A stretch of 8,622 nucleotides of DNA from Candidatus Omnitrophota bacterium (GCA_016939345.1 JAFGHG010000155.1:1-8622); one strand, 5' to 3'. Shown: positions 1 through 4,607, numbered from the stretch's first letter. Notes: generated from the letters alone by a model not told the origin. A program made the numbers and translations.

Positions 1-65
1 ATATTAACAAAATTAATCCCTTTTCCCTAATCCCCAATCCCTATACCCCAATAAAAGGTATCTGG
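1..65. repeat. 65-bp direct repeat, copy 1
   Basis: Bases 1-65 are identical to 3528-3592, and the match ends at 66 (c here, t in the other copy). The left limit is unknown because the window starts inside the repeat. It contains a degenerate heptamer array (17-51) whose units begin with T or A followed by CCC: TCCCTTT, TCCCTAA, TCCCCAA, TCCCTAT, ACCCCAA. The minus strand therefore has five G-tracts separated by 3-4 nt. It lies 3' of the pseudopilin gene ending at 170. No coding potential is seen in it. Confidence 0.95.
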
Positions 66-72
66 CTATTTT

Positions 73-107
73 AAATTGTTAATTGATAATTGTTAATTTG
101 AATTTAG
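73..107. repeat. TAATTGT-type heptamer tandem repeat
   Basis: Five consecutive 7-mers can be read: AAATTGT, TAATTGA, TAATTGT, TAATTTG, AATTTAG. Equivalently, the 11-mer AATTGTTAATT occurs at 74-84 and again at 88-98, a 14-nt period. It lies between the 65-bp repeat and the 3' end of the first pseudopilin gene. It is simple-sequence DNA with no gene assigned. Confidence 0.75.
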
Positions 108-169
108 GGGGTATCATACCTATCCCTCTAATTGATTATTGTGCCACAGGAATTATTCATTTTTTAAGT

Positions 170-676
170 TTAAAGATTAAAAGTATGAATATGATATTCA
201 AAACTCAGCCATTGTGCCACGGCGATATATTGAACCTTTCCAGTCATAGCCCAGATCAACCCCTCTCCTGGCTCAACGGCATCATTAACCCTTTTGGCAA
301 ATGATGAGTCAATATTCCAGAATGCATAAAGAACATATCTTTGCTCTCTTACCCCGATTGTTGTGACAGTTCTGTTCGTCAAATAACATAATCCCCCGTA
401 TGGATGGTCTTTGGGTGTAAGAGGCTTCTCAATGTATGGCCCATCCCATCCTGAAATTCCTCTGTCGGCTAAAAGGTCGTCTATGTCAGCAGGAAGAGTT
501 CCGGTATCAGAATAGAACAGCCGTGAAGCTTTATATAGGGCTTCACCGGTATCTATCATTCTTGATATTTGTGCATCTTGTCTTGCACCTCTGATTATAG
601 GAGCTATTAACCCCGCAAGTATTGCAACAATAGCCACAACCAGGATAAGTTCGATCAGGGTAAAACTTTTTTTCAT
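170..676 (-). CDS. Type II secretion/type IV-like pseudopilin (GspG-like)
   Basis: This 168-residue protein has a class III prepilin leader. A four-residue basic leader MKKS is followed by FTLIEL, with Glu at +5 of the mature protein (residue 9) and a hydrophobic helix over residues 5-27. Prepilin peptidase would cut before Phe5 and N-methylate it. The residue before the cut is Ser, not the usual Gly. The globular part has GWDGPYI (76-82) and KDHPYGG (89-95), in the place where GspG-type pseudopilins carry a GW(G/D)GPY segment and a Ca-binding DPWG-like loop. It is paralogous to the protein at 2895-3455, matching in the N-helix, GWDGPYI, KDxPYGG and the TGxVxY tail. The ATG has no good Shine-Dalgarno; a promoter-like element ends 7 nt before it, suggesting a leaderless mRNA. 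No secretion ATPase or secretin lies nearby, so the assembly machine is presumably encoded elsewhere. The family call is firm; the role (T2SS, pilus or surface protein) is open. Confidence 0.85.
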   Translation of the reverse strand: MKKSFTLIELILVVAIVAILAGLIAPIIRGARQDAQISRMIDTGEALYKASRLFYSDTGTLPADIDDLLADRGISGWDGPYIEKPLTPKDHPYGGLCYLTNRTVTTIGVREQRYVLYAFWNIDSSFAKRVNDAVEPGEGLIWAMTGKVQYIAVAQWLSFEYHIHTFNL

Positions 677-682
677 TTATTC

Positions 683-713
683 TATTTTACTCTCTACAGG
701 TGGGAAATTGAAG
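683..713 (-). promoter_or_regulatory. Promoter-like element of pseudopilin 1 (shared family)
   Basis: On the minus strand there is a -35 TTCAAT (707-712), a 17-bp spacer and a -10 TAAAAT (684-689). The 31 bp match the element before the other pseudopilin at 21 of 31 positions without gaps. The -10 ends 7 nt before the ATG, so transcription would begin at or next to the start codon. Confidence 0.5.
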
Positions 714-721
714 AAAAAATA

Positions 722-772
722 TACTAGCTACTGGTTACTAGTGTCTTGTATCTAGACTAGATACTATTCACT
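722..772. repeat. TACTAGT-type heptamer repeat with palindrome
   Basis: Heptamers TACTAGC, TACTGGT, TACTAGT, GTCTTGT and ATCTAGA follow one another, placing CTAG at 724, 738 and 752 (14-nt steps) and again at 757. The right part is a palindrome. GTATCTAG and CTAGATAC flank a single A at 756 (748-764), and the imperfect arms extend to AGTG/CACT at 740 and 772. It lies between the gmd stop and the pseudopilin promoter. No T-tract follows on the minus strand, so it is not an obvious intrinsic terminator. Confidence 0.7.
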
Positions 773-822
773 AAAGGCGCGAGGGCGCTTGCAATTAAGT
801 ATTATTTCCCCTGATTTTGATT

Positions 823-1806
823 TTATATTTGCTTTATGTCTTTAAAAGATTTGAGGTCTGCTTCAACCATTATTCTAGCAAGTTCGGGAAACCTTACTTT
901 TGGCTCCCAACCTAAGATTCGCTTGGCTTTTCCATAATCACCCTTCAAAAGGTACACTTCTGCGGGCCTATAAAGCATTTTATCTACCACAACATAATCC
1001 TGCCAAGAAAGGCCTACAATATTAAATGCTTCTTCAACAAAATCTCCAACAGAATTTGTCTGGCCAGTCGCTATTACATAATCTTCTGGCTCTTTCTGCT
1101 GAAGCATAAGCCACATAGCTTCCACATAATCAGGCGCATACCCCCAGTCTCTCTTAGCTTTCAAATTACCTAATCTTAATTCATTACTCAATCCCAACTT
1201 TATTTTTGCCACCGTCCGGCTAATCTTTCTGGTAACAAACTCAAAGCCTCTGCGCGGAGATTCATGGTTAAATAAGATGCCGTTGCAGGCAAACATATTG
1301 TATGATTCACGGTAGTTTTGGGTAATATAAAAACCAGCTGCTTTCGAAACTCCATAGGGAGAACGCGGATGAAAAGGCGTACCTTCTTTTTGCGGACTTT
1401 CTTTAGCCAAACCGAACATCTCACTTGAGCCAGCAAAATAAAATTTACAATCTGGCGCTTTCTGTTTAATGGCCGATAAAACATGGAGGGTTCCGTTGAT
1501 ATTGGTATTTAAAGTGGAATATTCATCCTCAAATGAATAACTGACAAAGCTCTGGGCAGCCAAATGATAACACTCATCGGGCTTTACCTTTTCAACGACA
1601 TTAAAAATACTAGCATAACTCTCAAGAGAACCTAAATGTATATGGATTTTATCCTTGATATTTTCCAGCCGGCTCAAAAGATAATCATTATCTTCTAATG
1701 CAACACGTCTCAGTAAACCATGAACCTCGTAGCCTTTATTTAATAAAAAATCTGCCAAATAGGAACCGTCTTGGCCAGTAATCCCTGTAATTAAAGCTTT
1801 TTTCAT
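823..1806 (-). CDS. gmd: GDP-mannose 4,6-dehydratase
   Basis: This 327-residue extended short-chain dehydrogenase converts GDP-D-mannose to GDP-4-keto-6-deoxymannose. That is the precursor of GDP-fucose, GDP-rhamnose, perosamine and similar surface sugars; the reaction is cytoplasmic. Residues 8-14 form the NADP-binding GITGQDG motif. GSSEMFG (126-132) supplies the Ser/Glu of the active site, with Ser127 where E. coli has Thr132. SPYGVSK holds Tyr151 and Lys155 (YxxxK). NHESPRRG (180-187) is the typical GMD substrate-loop signature. An in-frame TTG 7 codons upstream (1827) is possible, but the ATG at 1806 has AAGGAG six bases before it and starts directly at the Rossmann strand, so I chose it. 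The length is slightly short for the family (about 340-370). No fcl/GDP-fucose synthase or glycosyltransferase is adjacent; the partner enzyme must be elsewhere. It probably has its own promoter (-10 at 1871-1876). Confidence 0.96.
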   Translation of the reverse strand: MKKALITGITGQDGSYLADFLLNKGYEVHGLLRRVALEDNDYLLSRLENIKDKIHIHLGSLESYASIFNVVEKVKPDECYHLAAQSFVSYSFEDEYSTLNTNINGTLHVLSAIKQKAPDCKFYFAGSSEMFGLAKESPQKEGTPFHPRSPYGVSKAAGFYITQNYRESYNMFACNGILFNHESPRRGFEFVTRKISRTVAKIKLGLSNELRLGNLKAKRDWGYAPDYVEAMWLMLQQKEPEDYVIATGQTNSVGDFVEEAFNIVGLSWQDYVVVDKMLYRPAEVYLLKGDYGKAKRILGWEPKVRFPELARIMVEADLKSFKDIKQI

Positions 1807-1870
1807 CTGATTCTCCTTTCTTAACAAATGAATACTCTCATGTCTATTCTGGTTACCCTGGAATAAAAAT

Positions 1871-1879
1871 ATTATAACA
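1871..1879 (-). promoter_or_regulatory. Extended -10 promoter of gmd
   Basis: The minus strand reads TGTTATAAT, an extended -10 (TGn followed by a perfect TATAAT). No good -35 is seen 16-18 bp upstream, which is tolerated by extended -10 promoters. The start site would fall near 1864, giving a leader of about 58 nt with AAGGAG before the gmd ATG. The surrounding 1807-2054 interval is AT-rich and I see no further gene in it. Confidence 0.55.
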
Positions 1880-2054
1880 TCATATTTTGTTGATAAATAG
1901 CTGTCATTTATTATTTTTGCTTAAAAATTAGATAGACATTACAGAATGCAAAATTTGTCTAGCGCTATTACAATCCATTAGTGGACCCTTAAGGTTTTGT
2001 TTGTTACAAAAGATATCTGCCGCTCTTTTAGGTTTTTCTTGTAAAAACAGTGCT

Positions 2055-2765
2055 TTATTTGAATACTTCTTGGAGAAGTTGTGTAACCCGGGCTGCTGGT
2101 TCATTACGAATTTTTTTTTCCTGTTCACCGAGAATATAAAATAATCCTTCCAGCCCTTTATCTATAACATACTCCTCAATATCAATACTGGGCAAACTTG
2201 AGGCAAATGGTAAAGACTTATACTGCCCGATAAGCTCTTGAAAGCTGCTGGTTACTTTATAATCCTTCATCGCCCTTTCAACAACAGGCCTGAAAGCAGT
2301 CAAAAGTTTATCTTCTGTCTTTTTTTTAAAATAATCAGTAGCTGCTGTATCTGAACCTTCCAATATTTTTCTTGCATCATCAAAAGACATGTCAAAAATT
2401 GCATCAATAAAAATATCCTTAGCATATGGAGCAGCTTTTTCAGCAGCCCTGTTCATACTCAAAACAAATTCATCAAGTTCTTCAATAAAGCCTAATGCCC
2501 GTAATCCTTGTTCAAGAAACTTAAGCTTCTCAGGTATAAGTATTTTTATTGCTTCATTGGCAAAATACCCATCTGTTTTACCGGTTAATTTCACTGCATT
2601 ATCTATGCCGACCTTAAGCGCCTCTTTCAACCCCGATGCAATCTTTGAATCGCTGAGTTTTACGTCTTTAAGAAAATCAAATTGATCAACAAAACTACCT
2701 AGCTCACCTGAACTGCCGCAGGACACAAAAGCCAACACAGCAAAAATTATAAAATATCTTGGCAC
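2055..2765 (-). CDS. DUF4197 family putative lipoprotein
   Basis: The 236-residue protein matches the DUF4197 family over nearly its full length. The characteristic blocks are LSDSKIASGLKEALKVGI near residue 37, NAVKLTGKTDGYF, then MNRAAEKAAPYAKDIF, MSFDDARKILEGSDTAATDYF and a C-terminal GLFYILGEQEKKIR-PAARVT segment. The molecular function of the family is unknown. A hydrophobic N-terminus (residues 4-14) leads to Cys16, suggesting a lipoprotein. The preceding residues are F-V-S rather than the usual L-(A/S)-(G/A), so the lipobox is atypical. The start is GTG, supported by AAGGAGG four bases upstream and by there being no alternative start before residue 100. The gene stands alone: gaps are about 250 nt to gmd and 129 nt from the upstream pseudopilin. 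It shares a promoter-like element with both pseudopilins. The family call is firm; lipidation is likely but not certain. Confidence 0.88.
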   Translation of the reverse strand: MPRYFIIFAVLAFVSCGSSGELGSFVDQFDFLKDVKLSDSKIASGLKEALKVGIDNAVKLTGKTDGYFANEAIKILIPEKLKFLEQGLRALGFIEELDEFVLSMNRAAEKAAPYAKDIFIDAIFDMSFDDARKILEGSDTAATDYFKKKTEDKLLTAFRPVVERAMKDYKVTSSFQELIGQYKSLPFASSLPSIDIEEYVIDKGLEGLFYILGEQEKKIRNEPAARVTQLLQEVFK

Positions 2766-2784
2766 TTTTCCTCCTTTTTTTTAT

Positions 2785-2815
2785 TATTCTACACCTCAAG
2801 CGGTAGGATTAGAAG
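2785..2815 (-). promoter_or_regulatory. Promoter-like element of DUF4197 gene (shared family)
   Basis: On the minus strand there is a -35 TTCTAA (2809-2814), a 17-bp spacer and a -10 TAGAAT (2786-2791). It matches the element at 3461-3491 at 26 of 31 positions, including the spacer block CCGCyTGAGGTG. Here the start site would be near 2779, leaving a short leader that holds the AAGGAGG site before the GTG. Confidence 0.5.
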
Positions 2816-2894
2816 GGAAAAAGTAAAATTCTCAATAACCGAAACTAAATCAGAAAACAAATCAGCGTCAAATAACAAATAATCTAGTCTTATT

Positions 2895-3455
2895 TTAGTT
2901 TAATTTTATGTAAAGATAGTTTATTGCAAGTAGTTCTGAAGCATTATCATAGCGGACATTTCCTGTAGTGTTCCATGCGCCCGGCTCATTAGTGTCCAAG
3001 GAAGCGTTTATTTGCCTGGCATCACTTTCAGGAACGTCTCCTACGAAAATATTAGCAATTCCAATGGTTGCGCCAATTCCTAAAGTGATTTCTAACCGGC
3101 CTCCGTAAGGAGTATCTTTAGAGGATAGGCGGTGCGAAATATAAGGCCCATCCCAGCCTGGTATGGGCTGACCCTGTGCCGGAGTAGGCCAACGGGGTGA
3201 AGGATTTGCTGAATTTTCATAAAGTTGATGGTCCCAAGGGTTATTGTTTTGCGCGGCTTCAATAGGTAAGCGGGCAGTATCAGCATAAAACTTTTGAGTT
3301 GCAACTTTAAGTGTGTCAGCCAAAAGGATGATTTTTGATGCTCTTGCTTTTGACCTGGCCGATGAAACCACCGGTATCATCGCTCCAGCCAATACAGCAA
3401 CTATTGCCACAACCAGTATTAGTTCGATTAAAGTAAAAGTTTTGGATGGTTTCAC
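2895..3455 (-). CDS. Type II secretion/type IV-like pseudopilin (GspG-like), paralogue
   Basis: This 186-residue prepilin-like protein has leader MKPSKT, then FTLIEL with +5 Glu (residue 11) and a hydrophobic helix at 7-30. The residue before the predicted cut is Thr, not Gly. The globular domain contains a Pro/Asn-rich insert (about 68-98), then GWDGPYI (100-106) and KDTPYGG (113-119), ending with a TGNVRYD strand region. It is a paralogue of the protein at 170-676; most of the length difference is the insert before GWDGPYI. The start is GTG (3453-3455), which begins exactly at the charged leader. There is no Shine-Dalgarno at the normal distance; the only G-rich stretch (GAGG) is 14 nt away and falls inside the shared promoter-like element. 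This fits a leaderless mRNA. The context is the same isolated, non-operonic arrangement, with no T2SS or pilus machinery visible. Processing by PilD-type peptidase is expected from the family. Confidence 0.85.
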   Translation of the reverse strand: MKPSKTFTLIELILVVAIVAVLAGAMIPVVSSARSKARASKIILLADTLKVATQKFYADTARLPIEAAQNNNPWDHQLYENSANPSPRWPTPAQGQPIPGWDGPYISHRLSSKDTPYGGRLEITLGIGATIGIANIFVGDVPESDARQINASLDTNEPGAWNTTGNVRYDNASELLAINYLYIKLN

Positions 3456-3460
3456 AAACT

Positions 3461-3491
3461 TATTTTACACCTCAGGCGGGGGGATTTGAAG
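3461..3491 (-). promoter_or_regulatory. Promoter-like element of pseudopilin 2 (shared family)
   Basis: On the minus strand there is a -35 TTCAAA (3485-3490), a 17-bp spacer and a -10 TAAAAT (3462-3467). Only 6 nt separate the -10 from the GTG start codon, so the predicted start site coincides with the G of GTG. It is the closest relative of the element at 2785-2815. Confidence 0.5.
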
Positions 3492-3527
3492 CAAAATAAA
3501 ATCCTTTAGCTTGCAACCGCAGGATTC

Positions 3528-3592
3528 ATATTAACAAAATTAATCCCTTTTCCCTAATCCCCAATCCCTATACCCCAATAAAAGGTATCTGG
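3528..3592. repeat. 65-bp direct repeat, copy 2
   Basis: This is an exact copy of 1-65, with the heptamer array at 3544-3578. It lies 73 bp upstream of the pseudopilin GTG and 17 bp beyond the T-tract end of the tRNA terminator. Directly after it, the sequence continues as GTATCTAG (3591-3598 reads ggtatctag), the same octamer that forms the arm of the palindrome at 748-764. Confidence 0.95.
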
Positions 3593-3609
3593 TATCTAGC
3601 GGGAAAGAT

Positions 3610-3642
3610 AAAAAAACCCCACAGTTTTTTAGGCTATGGGGT
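3610..3642 (-). terminator. Rho-independent terminator after tRNA-fMet
   Basis: On the minus strand a 9-bp stem ACCCCATAG / CTGTGGGGT (one T-G wobble) closes a 9-nt loop (CCTAAAAAA) and is followed by a run of T residues (3610-3615). It begins 1 nt after the CCA end of the tRNA, as is usual for tRNA transcripts. Confidence 0.9.
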
Positions 3643-3643
3643 C

Positions 3644-3720
3644 TGGTTGCGGGGAGTAGATTTGAACTACTGACCTCAAGGTTATGAGCCTTGCGAGCTA
3701 CCTGGCTGCTCCACCCCGCG
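3644..3720 (-). tRNA. Initiator tRNA-fMet (CAT anticodon)
   Basis: The 77-nt cloverleaf folds fully. The acceptor is CGCGGGG/CCCCGCA with the C1-A72 mismatch diagnostic of bacterial initiators. The D-stem GAGC/GCTC has the A11-U24 pair, the anticodon loop is CTCATAA (anticodon at 3684-3686), and the variable loop is AGGTC. The T-arm has TTCAAAT, and A73 plus CCA are encoded. The anticodon stem is CAAGG/CCTTG, so only two of the three usual consecutive G-C pairs (30-40 and 31-39) are kept; the third is A29-U41. No separate promoter can be recognised just upstream, so it may be transcribed with the operon ending at 3894. A terminator follows directly. Confidence 0.98.
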
Positions 3721-3726
3721 AATTAA

Positions 3727-3845
3727 TACGGTGAGGTTAATCGTTTTCGGTTACGATGCCCGTTTCGGTTACATTTAATCGGTTACAAAAAAAACCTAAC
3801 CATAACCGGGATACGATACGGGCTTCGTTACCCTAACCGTAACCC
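3727..3845. repeat. GGTTA/TAACC fold-back region
   Basis: The left half carries GGTTA at 3735, 3749, 3767 and 3781; the right half carries TAACC at 3797, 3803, 3834 and 3840. The arms 3749-3767 and 3814-3832 are inverted repeats matching at 16 of 19 positions. A tract of eight A lies between the halves (3787-3794). CCTAACC(A/G)TAACC also occurs as a direct repeat at 3795 and 3832. It fills most of the gap between the small secreted protein gene and tRNA-fMet. RNA from either strand would form a long imperfect hairpin. No coding potential is seen. Confidence 0.75.
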
Positions 3846-3893
3846 AAAGAACAGGTGTATTCTAAAGCTTTAAAGCCTTATGTCAATAAGTAT

Positions 3894-4292
3894 TTATTCC
3901 GGCAAATCTTCAGGAATAAAATACTGCTCCCAACGGGAGGCTTTTTTAAAAAAAACTTCTTTAAATCCGTTTCCGATTAAAAAGTCTTTCAGCTGATAAA
4001 GGTCTTTTGTCTTAGTCTTGCCTGAGTCAACGGCAACGCTTACTATGGCCATGTTCTTATCGCCCTTATACTCCTTTAAAAAAGCTTCGAATTCATCTAA
4101 AGAGCCAAATGGGACTCTCTCCTTAAAAACCGGCTTGTCTACATATATATGGTGCCAGTCTTGAAAATACATTATCAATCCGGCGCTGTCTTCGCGGGGA
4201 TAATTAGGAGTGGCTTCAGTCATCGCATCCTGGGCAAAAGTATTAGAAGAAAAAACCAACAGAAACAAACAAGCACATATCAGTTTTTTCAT
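3894..4292 (-). CDS. Small secreted protein of unknown function
   Basis: I do not recognise this 132-residue protein. It has a clear Sec signal peptide: MKK, a hydrophobic core at residues 4-15, and SNTFA then Gln, with cleavage likely after Ala20. The mature part is about 112 residues, rich in aromatic and charged residues, with a Trp-His-His patch (46-48). A predicted strand MAIVSVAVDSG (81-91) is followed by a helix and GFKEVFFKKAS (109-119), a beta-alpha-beta look. There is no Cys in the mature part and no lipobox. The ATG has AAGGAGG four bases upstream. It is the last protein gene of the dapB-to-ftsB run, 18 nt after the FtsB-like gene, so it is probably co-transcribed. That places it among cell-envelope and division genes, but no function can be assigned. 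Confidence 0.8.
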   Translation of the reverse strand: MKKLICACLFLLVFSSNTFAQDAMTEATPNYPREDSAGLIMYFQDWHHIYVDKPVFKERVPFGSLDEFEAFLKEYKGDKNMAIVSVAVDSGKTKTKDLYQLKDFLIGNGFKEVFFKKASRWEQYFIPEDLPE

Positions 4293-4310
4293 AAATCCTC
4301 CTTTAAAAAA

Positions 4311-4607
4311 CTACTTCTTTATATCGATGACAACTTCGTTCTCTTTAGCCACACCAAGCTCATCCCGGGCAATGCTTTCGTATAAAAAGGGATCTTTGCC
4401 CACTCTCTGTAGCTTATCTTCTAAATCCTTGATCTCCTGCTCAAGATCAGCATTCCTGCGGCTAATATCCTCGTTGCCGTTATTAAGGGTCCTTAGCCTG
4501 CTATAGCTGGGAAAATAAACAGCTAATACCAATAACACCAATAAGCTAAGACACAGCAAGAGCAGAAGGCGTTTAGCTCCTTTTGAATTTAAAAGTCTTA
4601 CCGCCAT
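4311..4607 (-). CDS. ftsB: FtsB/DivIC-like septum formation initiator
   Basis: This 98-residue bitopic membrane protein has a short basic N-terminus, one Leu-rich transmembrane helix (about 14-32) and a charged coiled coil (about 36-75). A C-terminal block of the FtsB/DivIC type follows, with DPFLYESIARDELGVAKENE in which E-x-x-AR-x-x-LG is typical. In the divisome FtsB pairs with FtsL and FtsQ and helps activate septal peptidoglycan synthesis. The gene follows eno and overlaps its end by 35 bp; eno-ftsB adjacency is also known from gammaproteobacteria and supports the call. I prefer the ATG at 4607, which has AAGG six bases upstream. A TTG at 4625 would add six residues and deepen the overlap. 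The sequence family is short and diverged, so FtsB versus another DivIC-like or FtsL-like protein is not fully settled. Confidence 0.8.
   Translation of the reverse strand: MAVRLLNSKGAKRLLLLLCLSLLVLLVLAVYFPSYSRLRTLNNGNEDISRRNADLEQEIKDLEDKLQRVGKDPFLYESIARDELGVAKENEVVIDIKK

Noticed and set aside
138..220. 10-mer ATTGTGCCAC duplicated at 138-147 and 211-220, suggesting a duplicated or frameshifted pseudopilin tail
   Set aside because: The C-terminus aligns in length and pattern with the paralogue, so no frameshift is needed; a single 10-mer is weak evidence.
83..304. Plus-strand 73-codon open frame
   Set aside because: Most of it is antisense to the pseudopilin and its start lies in the heptamer repeat; there is no protein-like signature.
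781..800. Possible terminator hairpin after gmd (minus strand AAGCGC...GCGC then CTTT)
   Set aside because: The stem is only about 4-6 bp with a bulge, and the T-run is three bases.
1200..1484. Open frame inside gmd on the same strand
   Set aside because: It is a frame shadow of gmd, which has intact catalytic motifs across this stretch.
1928..2128. Minus-strand 66-codon open frame overlapping the 3' end of the DUF4197 gene
   Set aside because: It is out of frame with a well-supported gene, has no ribosome site or recognisable domain, and the part beyond the DUF4197 stop is short and AT-rich.
3528..3720. Phage or island attachment site at tRNA-fMet
   Set aside because: The direct repeat does not include any tRNA sequence and no integrase is present.
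3723..3728. TATTAA as -10 box for tRNA-fMet
   Set aside because: It is 2 bp from the tRNA 5' end, so transcription would start inside the tRNA.
3787..3794. T8 tract on the minus strand as terminator of the dapB operon
   Set aside because: No stable GC-rich hairpin lies directly 5' of it; only a weak 5-bp pairing is seen.
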